This document shows, one piece after another, positions 9,712 to 21,274 of a stretch of 64,000 nt of DNA (the stretch's first letter is position 1; each line of letters opens with the position of its first letter). The stretch is taken from contig NZ_JMTB01000113.1 of NCBI RefSeq assembly GCF_000734965.1, forward strand, positions 1 through 64,000, given 5' to 3'. Origin of the DNA: Trabulsiella guamensis ATCC 49490 (GTDB taxonomy: Bacteria > Pseudomonadota > Gammaproteobacteria > Enterobacterales > Enterobacteriaceae). Position numbers and translations under genes: made by a program. The notes under the pieces are model-generated. The model saw only the letters and a program-made list of their open reading frames with translations. It had not been told where the DNA came from and searched no databases.

Positions 9712-10656
9712 CATTTCATAATACTCTGCCAGCGTCATTCCCTGCGTTCGTTGCGCGAGCCAGGCAAACAGCTGTTCCAGGTCCTGATACAACCCTTCGA
9801 TTGCCGCGTCATCCTTAAACGTCGGACTGCCGCCGGGCATAAACTCGGAAGAGTGCAGCATAAACTCAACGTAATCATTGCCCTGTGCCAGGCATTTTTC
9901 TGCCACGGCGATCATTTGCGCCACATTACCACCGGCAGGGCGCAACCAGTTTACTGACGGGGAGCGGTATTTTCCTCGCAGCCGATCGTAACCCTGTTTG
10001 ATGCTGTTCAGCCAGGCGGGATGTTTGTATTGAATACTCATCGGCACTTCCAGCAACGGGCTGTTGCCCGGCTGATGAATCGCATTTTCATCCATAAAAT
10101 AAGCGTGATCGGGAAAATGCTGGAAATCTGTCCCGCCGTTGCCCTGCGGCGCACCTTTGGCGTTGCGCCAGTTCACGCGCGGGGTGACGGAGCAGTCCAC
10201 CTGATAGCCCTGCTCAATCAGCAACTTCGCATAACGGCTGTCAAATGCCCAGCGGCCGGCCCGGTGGCTACGCATTTTTGTCTGGAAGGTGTCTTCCAGC
10301 AATTGCGTCATAAACTCGACTTTGTCCCGCAACACGGCATCCGGGAATTCAATCAGATAGGGTTGCCAGCGCCAGTCATCACCCGTAAGGTCGAACTCCG
10401 GCGGACTGTTCCAGGCATGAAGATGCATCCCGACTTCACCCTGCCCGCGCGCAATGACATCCTTAGCAAACGCAACATAAACAGGATCAACCGCCATCTC
10501 ATAGTTCGTTAACCAGACCGGTTTGAAACCAAATTTTTCACAAAGTGACTGAAAGCGCGGTAAAAAGCGGGCATTCTCCGTTTTAATCTGTCGATGGTTT
10601 TGCCACAGATTATCGCCTTCTGTATCAATAGTGATGATAAATGCGGGTCTGGTCAT
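9694..10656 (-). CDS. wabN: LPS core N-acetylglucosamine deacetylase (polysaccharide deacetylase)
   Basis: This is a NodB-type polysaccharide deacetylase of ~320 residues. In Klebsiella, WabN removes the acetyl group from the GlcNAc that WabH adds, leaving glucosamine in the core. Motifs seen are the metal/catalytic TIDTEGDN near residue 10, HLHAWN near residue 80, SHRAGRW near residue 130 and HSSEFMPGGSP near the C-terminus. I start it at MTRPAFIITIDTEG; upstream in-frame ATG codons at 10674 and 10698 are possible, and no start has a strong ribosome-binding site. It is the only gene of the core locus on the minus strand and is divergent from waaQ. Confidence 0.85.
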   Translation of the reverse strand: MTRPAFIITIDTEGDNLWQNHRQIKTENARFLPRFQSLCEKFGFKPVWLTNYEMAVDPVYVAFAKDVIARGQGEVGMHLHAWNSPPEFDLTGDDWRWQPYLIEFPDAVLRDKVEFMTQLLEDTFQTKMRSHRAGRWAFDSRYAKLLIEQGYQVDCSVTPRVNWRNAKGAPQGNGGTDFQHFPDHAYFMDENAIHQPGNSPLLEVPMSIQYKHPAWLNSIKQGYDRLRGKYRSPSVNWLRPAGGNVAQMIAVAEKCLAQGNDYVEFMLHSSEFMPGGSPTFKDDAAIEGLYQDLEQLFAWLAQRTQGMTLAEYYEMKKNAG

Positions 10657-10753
10657 GTTGTTCTCATTAGTCATACCGATAAATACTATGTTACGCACTC
10701 GGGCCGGTGGGAGTAAATACTCGCCAGGAAAAGACCGACATTAAGGAGAAAGG

Positions 10754-10810
10754 ATGCAACTGTGCAGCAGGTCTATTAGAATTGCACGCATATTGCTTCC
10801 GATAAGATAA
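10754..10810 (+). CDS. Putative 18-residue leader peptide coupled to waaQ
   Basis: A short frame, MQLCSRSIRIARILLPIR, begins 13 bases after the start of the purine-rich AAGGAGAAAGG, the best ribosome-binding site in this gap. Its TAA shares its last base with the waaQ ATG (TAATG). The waaQ start itself has no Shine-Dalgarno sequence within the expected distance, so ribosomes ending the leader probably restart on waaQ. The peptide is basic and Ile/Leu-rich. I know of no described homologue. Translation is inferred from the site quality and the overlap only. Confidence 0.5.
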   Translation: MQLCSRSIRIARILLPIR

Positions 10811-11877
10811 TGATGAATAACCAACTTAACACGCCTGAATTACGGATTTTGTTGATAAAATTACGTCATCATGGCGACATGCTTCTGACGACGCCGGTCA
10901 TCAACTCCCTGCATCAGCACTGGCCTAATGCGCGCATTGACGTCCTGTTGTACGAAGAAACACGGGATATGCTGGCGGCCCATCCGGATATTCATCATAT
11001 CTATGGCATCGATCGAAAATGGAAACAGCTCGGTACGCGCGGCCATCTGGCGAAAGAGTGGCAGTTGCTGAAAACCTTGCGAAAACAGCATTACGACCTT
11101 GTCGTTAATCTCGCCGATCAGTGGCGCAGCGCCATTATCACGCGATTTACCGGTGCGCCGGTGCGCATCGGCTTTGCCTTTAATAAACGCCGCAGCGCCT
11201 TCTGGCGTTATTGTCATACGCGGCTGGCACTGGTGACGAATCACACAACGTTGCACACTGTTGAACAAAATTTAACGATTCTCGAGCCGCTTCATATTGA
11301 GCCTCAGACCAACGTCTCGATGTGCTATTCCGCTGACGACTGGCAGGGTGTTGAAGCAAAACTGGCGGAGAAAGGTGTTACGGGATCATACATTGTCGTC
11401 CAGCCCACATCCCGCTGGTTCTTCAAATGCTGGGACGAAAATAAGATGGCGCAAACCATCACCGCGCTTCAACAGGACGGGCGTACCATTGTCCTCACTT
11501 CCGGCCCTGATAAAAAAGAGCTGGCGATGATTGACACTATTCTTTCTGCTTGCCCGACAGAACGTGTTATCTCGCTGGCGGGCCAACTTAGCCTGCGACA
11601 GCTTGGCGCGATTATCGATCATGCCGCGCTGTTTATCGGCGTGGATTCCGTGCCAATGCACATGGCGGCCGCGCTGCAAACACCTTGCATCGCGTTGTTC
11701 GGGCCATCAAAACTGACATTCTGGCGCCCCTGGCAGGTCAAGGGCGAGGTGATCTGGGCCGGTGATTACGGCCCGCTGCCTGACCCTGATAACGTCGATA
11801 CCAACACGAAAGAACGCTATCTGGATGCCATTCCGGTCGAGCCTGTCGTGAATGCCGCCAGGAGACTTCTGTCATGA
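10810..11877 (+). CDS. waaQ: LPS heptosyltransferase III
   Basis: This family 9 enzyme adds the branch heptose (HepIII) to HepII. It has 355 residues from the first ATG; a second ATG follows immediately. Marks are LLIKLRHHGDMLLTTPVINSL at the N-terminus (the usual NxGDxL loop replaced by HHGDML, typical of WaaQ), VVQPTSRWFFKCW in the middle, and FIGVDSVPMHMAAALQTP with ALFGPSK at the C-terminal donor site. It opens the second core transcript (waaQ-wabG-wabH-GT2) and overlaps wabG by 4 bp (ATGA). Confidence 0.96.
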   Translation: MMNNQLNTPELRILLIKLRHHGDMLLTTPVINSLHQHWPNARIDVLLYEETRDMLAAHPDIHHIYGIDRKWKQLGTRGHLAKEWQLLKTLRKQHYDLVVNLADQWRSAIITRFTGAPVRIGFAFNKRRSAFWRYCHTRLALVTNHTTLHTVEQNLTILEPLHIEPQTNVSMCYSADDWQGVEAKLAEKGVTGSYIVVQPTSRWFFKCWDENKMAQTITALQQDGRTIVLTSGPDKKELAMIDTILSACPTERVISLAGQLSLRQLGAIIDHAALFIGVDSVPMHMAAALQTPCIALFGPSKLTFWRPWQVKGEVIWAGDYGPLPDPDNVDTNTKERYLDAIPVEPVVNAARRLLS

Positions 11878-13001
11878 AAAAACATCGCCTGGCGATTGTC
11901 AGACAAAAGTATCGCCCTGATGGCGGCGCAGAACGCTTTGTCTCCCGTGCCCTCAGCGCGCTCAGTAACCAGGATCTCGAACTCAATGTGATCACCCGCG
12001 AGTGGCAGGGTGACAAGCAGGACGACTGGCATATTCACATTTGTAACCCGCGAAAATGGGGGCGAATCAGTCGTGAGCGCGGCTTTGCTCATGCGGCACG
12101 CGCGCTGTGGCAGGCGGAGCAGTTCGATATCGTACAAAGCCACGAACGTATCCCCGGTTGTGATATTTATCGTGCAGGTGATGGCGTGCATCGTCGCTGG
12201 CTTCAGCAACGTGCGCGTATTTTACCTGGCTGGCGCAGCCAGCTTCTGATGCAGGATCGCTATCATCGCTATGTGATGGGCGCAGAACGTGAGATGTATC
12301 AGGCGCCGGAACTCAAGGCGGTGATCTGCAACGCGGCGATGATCAAACAAGAGATTATTGAGGATTTCGGCGTAGGTGCAGATAAAATTCACGTTATTTA
12401 TAATAGTATTGATTCAGGCCGCTTCGCTCCGGCACAAAGTGCGCAAAGATTCGCACTGCGACAACAGTATGGCATCCCGCCAGAAGCGGTGGCGCTTTGC
12501 TTTGTTGGCTCCGGATTCGAACGAAAAGGGCTGACTGCCGCTATCAGAGCTATCGCGCCAAGTGACCGTTATTTGCTGGTCGTCGGTCAGGATAAAGCCG
12601 AAAAGCAGTATCAGGCGCTGGCGCGCACGCTCGGGTGCAGCGATCGTGTTCTTTTTTGCGGTGTGCAGAAAGAGACGCTACCGTTTTATCAGATGGCCGA
12701 TGGCTTGTTACTGCCGACGCTTTATGACCCTTTTCCGAATGTGATCCTTGAAGCAATGGCGTGCGGTTTACCTGTCATCACCTCGACAACCTGTGGTGGC
12801 GCAGAATTTGTTGAACAGAATATCAACGGTTTTGTTTGCGATGCGCTGGATATTCAGCGACTGGCTGAAGCGGTAATGGCCATTCCGGCGCTCGAAAAAG
12901 ATAACAATATGGGCATGAATGCCCGACATAAAGTCAAGGAAGCAACACCTGAGCGGCTCTCGGGCCAGCTCATTTCGCTTTATCATACTTTATTGGATTA
13001 A
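11874..13001 (+). CDS. wabG: LPS core family 4 glycosyltransferase, WabG/WaaG type
   Basis: This GT4 enzyme of 375 residues is homologous to both E. coli WaaG (glucosyltransferase I) and Klebsiella WabG (galacturonosyltransferase to HepII). The N-terminus RQKYRPDGGAERFVSRAL, the mid-protein SHERIPGCDIYRAGDGVHR and the donor motif DPFPNVILEAMACGLP fit either. The presence of waaE, a wabH-like gene and wabN argues for WabG, hence a uronic acid in the core; sequence alone does not settle the donor. It starts inside the waaQ stop and ends overlapping the next ATG (TAATG), so translation is coupled on both sides. Confidence 0.85.
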   Translation: MKKHRLAIVRQKYRPDGGAERFVSRALSALSNQDLELNVITREWQGDKQDDWHIHICNPRKWGRISRERGFAHAARALWQAEQFDIVQSHERIPGCDIYRAGDGVHRRWLQQRARILPGWRSQLLMQDRYHRYVMGAEREMYQAPELKAVICNAAMIKQEIIEDFGVGADKIHVIYNSIDSGRFAPAQSAQRFALRQQYGIPPEAVALCFVGSGFERKGLTAAIRAIAPSDRYLLVVGQDKAEKQYQALARTLGCSDRVLFCGVQKETLPFYQMADGLLLPTLYDPFPNVILEAMACGLPVITSTTCGGAEFVEQNINGFVCDALDIQRLAEAVMAIPALEKDNNMGMNARHKVKEATPERLSGQLISLYHTLLD

Positions 13002-14101
13002 TGATGCGCATCCTCATGATTATCGATGGTTTACCCGGCGGTGGGGCTGAGAAAACCGTATTGACGCTTTCCCGTGGGTTAATGGAAATGGGTCATCAGG
13101 TCTCGCTGTTCTCCCTGCGCAAGGTATGTGATTATCCACTTCCTGAGGGGCTTGATTACCAGGTTGTGTTGGATCGCTGTAAAAAGCCGTGGCGGAAGCT
13201 GACGGAGTTATATCGTCGTGCCCGTCTGCTTGATGACGCCATCAGCAAAGCGCAAGAAAAAGGCGAATTCGATATCGTCTTTTCACACCTGCACAAAACC
13301 GATCGCATTGTGTCGCATACGAAGGTTATCGACCGCAAGAAAATCTGGTATTGCGTCCACGGGATGTTCTCATTTGCCTACCTCGGCCACCGTAAAGGGT
13401 TATCGCGTTGGTTTAAGCAGGCAAAAATTCGCCATGTTTATGAAAACAGTCAGGTGGTGGCCGTTTCAAATGCCGTGCTGGAGGATTTAACCCAGGTACT
13501 CGGCATACATTTACAGCGTCAGACCGTCATCCACAATCCATTCGATATCGACAGGATCCAGCAGTTAATGCAGGAGCCGTGCGAAATGCAGGGCCAGAAT
13601 TACATCATTCACGTAGGTCGTTATCATGAACACAAGCGCCATGACCGTCTGCTGCGCGCCTGGGCGCAAAGCGGTATTGATGCATCACTGGTAATGATGG
13701 GAAACGGCAATGATCGTCAGCGCGAACGGTTGAAAGCCCTTGCCGCCGAGCTGGGCGTTGAGGATAAAGTCACCTTCAGCGCGTTTGTTCCGAATCCGTA
13801 CCCGTGGATTAAAAACGCCCGCCAGCTGGTACTCAGTTCAGATTGCGAAGGGTTCGGCAACGTTCTGGTTGAAGCCATAATCTGTCATACTCCGCCGGTC
13901 AGCACGCGTTGCCCTGGCGGACCCGCCGAAATACTCACCGGCGATCTGGCACGCGGGCTCTCAGACATGAGCGATGAGGGTCTGGCGAAGACGATTTCGG
14001 ATATCTACAATCATCCGCCCGTCATTGATGACTCTACGATCTCTGCCTATAGCATTGAGGCCATTTGCCAGCGTTATCTCTCGCTGGCAGAAAAACATTA
14101 A
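13001..14101 (+). CDS. wabH: LPS core family 4 glycosyltransferase, WabH type (GlcNAc transferase)
   Basis: This is a 366-residue GT4 protein. The N-terminal glycine loop is LPGGGAEKTVLTLSRGL; the second domain starts HVGRYHEHKRHDRLLRAW; the nucleotide-sugar site is SSDCEGFGNVLVEAIICHTPP followed by TRCPGGPAEIL. In Klebsiella the gene after wabG encodes WabH, which adds the GlcNAc later de-acetylated by WabN; gene order and motifs support the same here. Start codons at 13001 and 13004 are both possible. The symbol is an inference from locus and family. Confidence 0.75.
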   Translation: MMRILMIIDGLPGGGAEKTVLTLSRGLMEMGHQVSLFSLRKVCDYPLPEGLDYQVVLDRCKKPWRKLTELYRRARLLDDAISKAQEKGEFDIVFSHLHKTDRIVSHTKVIDRKKIWYCVHGMFSFAYLGHRKGLSRWFKQAKIRHVYENSQVVAVSNAVLEDLTQVLGIHLQRQTVIHNPFDIDRIQQLMQEPCEMQGQNYIIHVGRYHEHKRHDRLLRAWAQSGIDASLVMMGNGNDRQRERLKALAAELGVEDKVTFSAFVPNPYPWIKNARQLVLSSDCEGFGNVLVEAIICHTPPVSTRCPGGPAEILTGDLARGLSDMSDEGLAKTISDIYNHPPVIDDSTISAYSIEAICQRYLSLAEKH

Positions 14102-14112
14102 TCAGGTATTTT

Positions 14113-15102
14113 ATGCAACTCCCGACATCGCCACTGCTGAGTGTGGTTGTGGCCGTTTATAACGGCGAGGCTTTTTTAGATCAGTTTTTCTCCTGCTTAG
14201 TTGCGCAGAACATCGACAGCATGGAAGTCATCATCGTTAATGATGGCTCCACCGATGGCTCCATGGGCATTGTCGAAAAATGGCGCGAGCAACTCCCGCA
14301 AATGCAGGTGCTTGAGCAGGAGAATCAGGGCGTCTCCGCCGCGCGCAATACGGGTCTCGCGGTCGCTACGGGGCAGTATCTCTCCTTTCCTGATATTGAT
14401 GATTATTTCAAACCTGGCATGTATCAGCGCCTGCTGGATATGGCGCTGGAAAACACGCTGGACGTCGTCACCTGCAATGGTAACTACGTCTGGGAAAACG
14501 ACAAAAAACCGTCGCGCCCCATTTTCCCGCTCGATAAGCTGCAATCTACCGGAGTGATGACCGGCCCGGCCTGGCTGAAGCAGGCGCTGGATTCGCGCAA
14601 ATTTCTGCATGTCACCTGGCTGAATCTGTATCGCCACGACTTTATTCGCCAGCACAATTTCCATTTCGAGCCTGGCTTACGTCATCAGGATATTCCGTGG
14701 ACCACCGAAGTGCTGCTGACCGCCGAACGCGTTCAGTACACCAGCGAACAGTTTTATGACTACTACATCCATTCCGCCTCGGTTTCCCATAAACCAGACA
14801 CTGATGACACGCTGATCCGCTCCGCGCGACATTACATGAAAATTCTGCAAATGCTGGATGCCATCAACCAGCGTTACCCGGAAAAAGTCAGCCGTATTCC
14901 GGCCTGCCACTGGCAGATCGCCAAAGAAGGGCTGGGGATCATTCATACCTTCGACAACATGAAGGATGAACAGAAAAAGGCGATGATCATTCGGGAATTC
15001 TTTGAACGCGGCATCTGGAAACTGATCTGGAAGAGTGCGAAAAGCCCGCGACTGCGCTGGCGGCTTGGTCGTCGGTACTTTCGTTTGAAGCGTTATATTT
15101 AG
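14113..15102 (+). CDS. Family 2 glycosyltransferase of the LPS core locus
   Basis: This GT-A fold transferase has 329 residues. The N-terminal motif is LLSVVVAVYNGEAFLDQF, followed by the UDP-sugar pocket VNDGSTDGSMGIVEKW and SAARNTGLAVATGQYLSFPD. The metal-binding acidic motif is DIDDYF near residue 98. The start is placed at 14113 because AGG stands 8-9 bases upstream and earlier in-frame codons lie inside wabH. Its gap to wabH is 11 bp. It probably adds an outer-core hexose, but the sugar cannot be told from sequence and I give no symbol. Confidence 0.8.
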   Translation: MQLPTSPLLSVVVAVYNGEAFLDQFFSCLVAQNIDSMEVIIVNDGSTDGSMGIVEKWREQLPQMQVLEQENQGVSAARNTGLAVATGQYLSFPDIDDYFKPGMYQRLLDMALENTLDVVTCNGNYVWENDKKPSRPIFPLDKLQSTGVMTGPAWLKQALDSRKFLHVTWLNLYRHDFIRQHNFHFEPGLRHQDIPWTTEVLLTAERVQYTSEQFYDYYIHSASVSHKPDTDDTLIRSARHYMKILQMLDAINQRYPEKVSRIPACHWQIAKEGLGIIHTFDNMKDEQKKAMIIREFFERGIWKLIWKSAKSPRLRWRLGRRYFRLKRYI

Positions 15103-15167
15103 GGAGTAGCTTTACTCCGGCTAAATGCTTAGAATTTGCCCGCTAAAACAGAAAACGGATAACACTC

Positions 15168-16441
15168 TTGGAATTGCTTTATACCGCCCTGCTCTACCTT
15201 ATTCAGCCGCTGGTCTGGTTGCGATTGCTGTTACGCAGCCGGAAAGCGCCCGCTTACAGAAAACGCTGGGCCGAAAGGTACGGCTTTTGTACAAACAAGG
15301 TGGCGCCAGAGGGTATTCTTCTGCACTCCGTTTCCGTCGGCGAAACGCTGGCGGCGATTCCGTTAGTTCGCGCGCTGCGCCACCGTTATCCGACGCTGCC
15401 GATTACCGTGACAACCATGACCCCGACGGGTTCTGAACGCGCCATGTCGGCGTTCGGCAAAGATGTTCATCACGTTTATCTGCCCTACGATCTTCCCTGC
15501 GCCATGAACCGTTTTCTCGACACCGTGCGACCAAAGCTGGTGATTGTGATGGAAACTGAGCTGTGGCCCAACATGGTGTCCGCACTCAATAAGCGCAAAA
15601 TCCCGCTGGTCATCGCCAACGCCCGTCTTTCTGAGCGCTCGGCAAAAGGCTATGGCAAGCTGGGCGGCTTTATGCGTCGGCTGTTGAGTAAAATCACGCT
15701 CATCGCCGCACAGAACGAAGAAGACGGAAACCGTTTTCTCGCTCTGGGTCTGAAACGCAACCACCTGGCGATTACCGGCAGCCTGAAGTTTGATATTTCC
15801 GTCACGCCTGAACTTGCCGCGCGCGCTATCACGTTGCGCCGCCAGTGGGCACCGCGTCGTCAGGTCTGGATAGCCACCAGCACCCACGATGGCGAAGAAC
15901 AAATTATTCTGCAGGCGCATAAAGAACTGCTGAAAAGTTTCCCGGAACTCCTGCTGATTCTGGTTCCCCGCCACCCTGAACGTTTCAACGATGCACGTCA
16001 GATGGTACAAAAAGCGGGCATGAGTTTTACTCTGCGCAGCACCGGCGAGATCCCATCCAGCAGCACACAGGTAGTGATTGGCGACACCATGGGCGAACTG
16101 ATGCTGCTGTATGGCATTGCCGATCTCGCTTTTGTCGGCGGCAGCCTGGTGGAGCGAGGCGGTCACAACCCGCTCGAACCCGCCGCGCATGCCATTCCGG
16201 TACTGATGGGGCCGCACACCTTCAATTTTAAAGATATATGCGCCCGACTGCAGCAAGCCGACGGCCTGATCACCGTGACCGATGCGGCCTCGCTGGTCAA
16301 AGAGGTCGCCAATCTGCTCACCGATGAAGATTATCGCCTGTGGTATGGCCGACACGCGGTCGAAGTGCTACACCAGAATCAGGGCGCGCTGTCGCGTCTG
16401 CTGGAGTTACTGCAACCCTACCTGCCTCAGCGGAGCCACTA

Positions 16442-16442
<1 letters not shown>
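15168..16442 (+). CDS. waaA: Kdo transferase (3-deoxy-D-manno-octulosonic acid transferase)
   Basis: WaaA is the essential bifunctional enzyme that adds two Kdo residues to the lipid A precursor at the inner membrane. It has 424 residues, close to the E. coli length. The only start in register with the family N-terminus ([16 protein letters not shown], a membrane anchor) is TTG at 15168, with GGA about 10 bases upstream. The catalytic glutamate is in [11 protein letters not shown] (residue 59); METELWPN and [18 protein letters not shown] are family blocks. Its stop overlaps the waaE start (TAATG). Antisense open frames inside it are codon-bias shadows. Confidence 0.97.
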
Positions 16443-17700
<1,258 letters not shown>

Positions 17701-18510
17701 TTACGTCTGACAGTGGCGGCAATAAAAGGTCGCACGCTGGGCATGTTTGCTGGCGATGATCGGTGTACCGCACACTCGGCAGGGCTCGCCCTTACGGCCA
17801 TAGACTTGTAATTCCTGCGCAAAATAACCCGGTTTACCATCACTCTGCAGGAAATCCTTCAGCGTGGTTCCACCCTGTTCAATTGACCGCAGCAGCACGG
17901 CTTTTATCGCCTGAACCAGTAATTCACACTCTTCCCGCGACAGCGACGAAGCCATGCGATCAGGATGGATCCCGGCAGCGAACAGCGATTCGCTGGCATA
18001 GATGTTCCCCACGCCCACGACCAGTTTGTTATCCATCAGCCACGGTTTAATAGCGGTTTTCTTCTTCGCGCATTTCTGGTGCAGATAATCGCCGTTGAAC
18101 GCATCGCTCAGCGGCTCTGGCCCGAGATGCGCCAGCACGTTGTGCCCTTCGAGCTCTTCGGTCCATAGCCAGGCGCCAAAACGACGGGGATCGGTGTAAC
18201 GCAACACTTTGCCATTACTGAGCACCAGATCGACATGGTCATGTTTTTCAGCAGGAACCTCTTCAGCGAGAATGCGCAGGCTGCCGGACATACCGAGATG
18301 AATGATGATCCAGCCGTCAGGCAGTTCAAGCAGCAAGTATTTGGCGCGACGCTGAACGCTCAGCACCGGCTTATCGCTCAGGCGATGGATTTCTTCTGAA
18401 ACGGGCCAGCGCAGACGACCATTGCGCACCACGGCATGAAGTATGGTTGCTCCCACCAGATGCGGCTCGATACCGCGACGGCTGGTTTCTACCTCGGGTA
18501 ATTCCGGCAT
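17701..18510 (-). CDS. mutM: Formamidopyrimidine-DNA glycosylase (Fpg/MutM)
   Basis: This bifunctional base-excision enzyme removes 8-oxoguanine and formamidopyrimidines and nicks the strand. It has 269 residues. It shows the catalytic N-terminal P2-E3 (MPELPE), the lysine K57 (RRAKYL) and the C-terminal zinc finger CRVCG...CRHC over the last ~25 residues. It is last in the rpmB-rpmG-mutM run, separated from rpmG by an attenuating hairpin. Confidence 0.98.
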   Translation of the reverse strand: MPELPEVETSRRGIEPHLVGATILHAVVRNGRLRWPVSEEIHRLSDKPVLSVQRRAKYLLLELPDGWIIIHLGMSGSLRILAEEVPAEKHDHVDLVLSNGKVLRYTDPRRFGAWLWTEELEGHNVLAHLGPEPLSDAFNGDYLHQKCAKKKTAIKPWLMDNKLVVGVGNIYASESLFAAGIHPDRMASSLSREECELLVQAIKAVLLRSIEQGGTTLKDFLQSDGKPGYFAQELQVYGRKGEPCRVCGTPIIASKHAQRATFYCRHCQT

Positions 18511-18538
18511 GGTTTTATTCTCCTGGCCCTGAAAACAG

Positions 18539-18562
18539 AAAACCCCGCCGGAGCGAGGTTTT
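18539..18562 (-). terminator. Hairpin between rpmG and mutM
   Basis: A near-perfect stem (AAAACCTCGC / GCGGGGTTTT on the minus strand, one A.C mismatch) with a TCCG loop is followed by a T-rich tract (TTTTCTGTTTT). It lies between the rpmG stop and the mutM ATG and probably terminates most rpmBG transcripts, letting a fraction read into mutM. Confidence 0.75.
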
Positions 18563-18579
18563 CGTACAATCCACTAAAA

Positions 18580-18750
<171 letters not shown>

Positions 18751-18769
18751 TTATTTCCTCTTTAAGTAC

Positions 18770-19027
<258 letters not shown>

Positions 19028-19151
19028 TTAGCTCGAGCTTCGTATGGGGTATTGGCGCCTCGTCAGGCTGTAAAGCCCAGTCATGGCGGTTCTTAGTGAA
19101 CCCCCGATTGCCAGGCCCAAATGCCAAACCCGAGATTCTCAAAGGTGGCGT

Positions 19152-19180
19152 AGTATACGCTGAGTCGGCGGTGTGCTCAA
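19152..19180 (-). promoter_or_regulatory. Sigma-70 promoter of rpmBG
   Basis: Reading leftward, TTGAGC (-35, 19175-19180) and TATACT (-10, 19152-19157) are separated by exactly 17 bp. The start would lie about 140 bases before rpmB, leaving a leader that also contains the inverted sequences around 19060-19140. This is the best promoter match in the 216-bp rpmB-radC gap. Confidence 0.75.
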
Positions 19181-19222
19181 GTCCCGAACAGACAAAGATC
19201 CCGATGGATCGCGCGATCGGCG

Positions 19223-19888
19223 TTAAATCCAGCCGCGCTCTGCAAAAGAAACCGACTCCCCATGACCAATAACCAGATGGTCGAGAACGCGTATGTCCAT
19301 GAAATAACAGCATTTCATGATTTCTTTGGTGATTATTCTATCCGCTTTGCTCGGTTCTGCCAAACCAGAAGGATGATTATGGGCAAGGATCAGCGACGAC
19401 GCGTTCACTTTGATGGCTTCTCGTACAATTTCCCGAGGATAAACCTCGACATGGCTGAGCGTCCCGGCAAAAAGGCGGCTGTGTTTTATCACCCGGTTCT
19501 GGTTATCAAGAAAGATCACCAGGAAGATCTCACGCTCTTCATCCGCCAGCTGACTTTGCAGAAATTCCCGCACCATGTCCGTGCTGGAGAGTGAAATTTC
19601 TTTCTGTACTCGCGTGTTGTAGTAGCGCTTCGCCAGCTCAGCAATCCCTTTCAGTTGGGCATAGGTGGCGACGCCCATGCCGTATACCTCGGTAATTTCC
19701 TTTCTTTCCGCCGACAATAAACCATAGAGCGAGCCAAAATGTTGCAGCAACTCCAGTGACCAGCTCAGTACATCCTTCCCGCGTGTCCCGGTCCGTAAAA
19801 AGAGTGCCAGCAACTCAACATCTGATAGCGCTTCAATGCCGCTACGCAGCATTTTTTCCCGCGGCATGGCGTATTCCATTGATTCCAT
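19223..19888 (-). CDS. radC: RadC family JAB/MPN-domain protein
   Basis: This 221-residue protein has an N-terminal helix-hairpin-helix-like region (about 20-80) and a C-terminal JAB1/MPN metalloprotease-like domain with [18 protein letters not shown] near residue 170. Its biological role is unsettled: the original repair phenotype was due to another gene, and family members are linked to recombination. The start at 19888 is chosen for the AAGGAG eight bases upstream; a longer frame extends into the coaBC promoter. It is divergent from coaBC. Confidence 0.93.
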   Translation of the reverse strand: MESMEYAMPREKMLRSGIEALSDVELLALFLRTGTRGKDVLSWSLELLQHFGSLYGLLSAERKEITEVYGMGVATYAQLKGIAELAKRYYNTRVQKEISLSSTDMVREFLQSQLADEEREIFLVIFLDNQNRVIKHSRLFAGTLSHVEVYPREIVREAIKVNASSLILAHNHPSGLAEPSKADRIITKEIMKCCYFMDIRVLDHLVIGHGESVSFAERGWI

Positions 19889-20059
19889 TATTGCTCCTTT
19901 ATCTCCTTGCGCCACAGCGTGGCACACTCCGCCTCGTTCGCCGAGAGGCTTCTTTCCGTCTTGCGTAGCGCCTCGCAAAGTGGAGCCGCCACAAGCGCAC
20001 GACCTCGAAAGGATTGTGATAAAATGTCCCACTCTGGTTTACCCCAACAGGAAAGAATC

Positions 20060-21274
20060 ATGATGAGCCTGGCCGGTAAGAAAATCGTTCTTGGCGTGAG
20101 CGGCGGTATCGCGGCTTATAAAGCGCCTGAACTGGTGCGTCGTCTTCGCGAACGCGGCGCTGAGGTGCGCGTCGCTATGACTGACGCGGCAAAAGCGTTT
20201 ATCACGCCGATGAGTCTGCAGGCGGTGTCGGGTTATCCGGTGTCCGACAGCCTGTTGGATCCGGCTGCCGAAGCCGCCATGGGCCACATTGAGCTTGGTA
20301 AGTGGGCTGATCTGGTTATCCTCGCGCCAGCCACGGCCGATTTAATTGCCCGCATCGCCGCAGGCATGGCTAACGATCTGGTTTCGACGATTTGTCTGGC
20401 GACGCCGTCGCCGGTGGCAATCGTTCCGGCAATGAACCAGCAGATGTATCGCGCTGCCGCCACACAGCACAATCTCAGCGTGCTGGCTTCACGCGGCGTT
20501 TTGCTGTGGGGCCCTGACAGCGGTAGTCAGGCGTGTGGTGACGTTGGCCCGGGCCGGATGCTCGACCCGTTGACGATTGTCGACATGGCTGCCGCACATT
20601 TCTCGCCTGTCAACGATCTGCAACATCTCAACATCATGATTACCGCGGGTCCAACCCGCGAGCCGCTGGATCCAGTACGTTACATTACCAATCACAGCTC
20701 CGGTAAAATGGGGTTTGCGATTGCCGCTGCGGCGGCGAAACGAGGTGCGAATGTGACGCTAATCAGCGGCCCTGTATCGTTGCCTACCCCGCCGTTTGTG
20801 CAACGGGTAGATGTCACGACAGCGCTGGAAATGGAAGCCGCCGTGCAGGCGTCGGTGCAAAATCAACAGATTTTTATCGGCTGTGCCGCCGTTGCCGACT
20901 ATCGTGCCGCTACCATTGCTGATGCGAAAATTAAAAAGCAGGGCGACGAATTAACAATAAAAATGGTGAAAAACCCTGATATTGTGGCAGGTGTGGCCGC
21001 ACTGACCCACCACCGCCCCTTTGTCGTAGGATTTGCCGCAGAAACGAATAATGTGGAAGAATACGCGCGGCAAAAACGCGTCCGTAAAAACCTCGATTTG
21101 ATTTGTGCCAATGATGTATCACAAGAAAATCAAGGCTTTAACAGTGACAGCAACGCATTGCATCTTTTCTGGCAAGAAGGAGATAAACGCCTGCCGCTTG
21201 AGCGTAAGGAACTCCTGGGCCAACTATTACTGGACGAGATCGTTACCCGTTATGATGAAAAAAATCGACGTTAA
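20060..21274 (+). CDS. coaBC: Bifunctional phosphopantothenoylcysteine synthetase/decarboxylase
   Basis: The N-terminal flavoprotein domain (CoaC) decarboxylates phosphopantothenoylcysteine, and the C-terminal CoaB domain makes it with CTP. It has 404 residues (406 in E. coli). CoaC motifs are [20 protein letters not shown] (catalytic His), PAMNQQMY and [10 protein letters not shown] (active Cys). CoaB begins near [20 protein letters not shown] and contains KIKK. ATG codons at 20060 and 20063 are both plausible. It overlaps dut by 20 bp. Confidence 0.97.
   Translation: MMSLAGKKIVLGVSGGIAAYKAPELVRRLRERGAEVRVAMTDAAKAFITPMSLQAVSGYPVSDSLLDPAAEAAMGHIELGKWADLVILAPATADLIARIAAGMANDLVSTICLATPSPVAIVPAMNQQMYRAAATQHNLSVLASRGVLLWGPDSGSQACGDVGPGRMLDPLTIVDMAAAHFSPVNDLQHLNIMITAGPTREPLDPVRYITNHSSGKMGFAIAAAAAKRGANVTLISGPVSLPTPPFVQRVDVTTALEMEAAVQASVQNQQIFIGCAAVADYRAATIADAKIKKQGDELTIKMVKNPDIVAGVAALTHHRPFVVGFAAETNNVEEYARQKRVRKNLDLICANDVSQENQGFNSDSNALHLFWQEGDKRLPLERKELLGQLLLDEIVTRYDEKNRR

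Noticed and set aside
10657-10809. JUMPstart/ops element expected upstream of waaQ in some enterobacteria
   Set aside because: The region contains GGCCGGTGGGAG but not the GGCGGTAG core at a convincing match, so RfaH control is not claimed.
15363-16355. 330-codon open frame antisense to waaA
   Set aside because: It follows the codon bias of waaA on the other strand, has no recognisable product or ribosome site, and waaA is a certain gene. Similar antisense frames (4944-5675, 42489-43175, 51279-52169) were dropped for the same reason.
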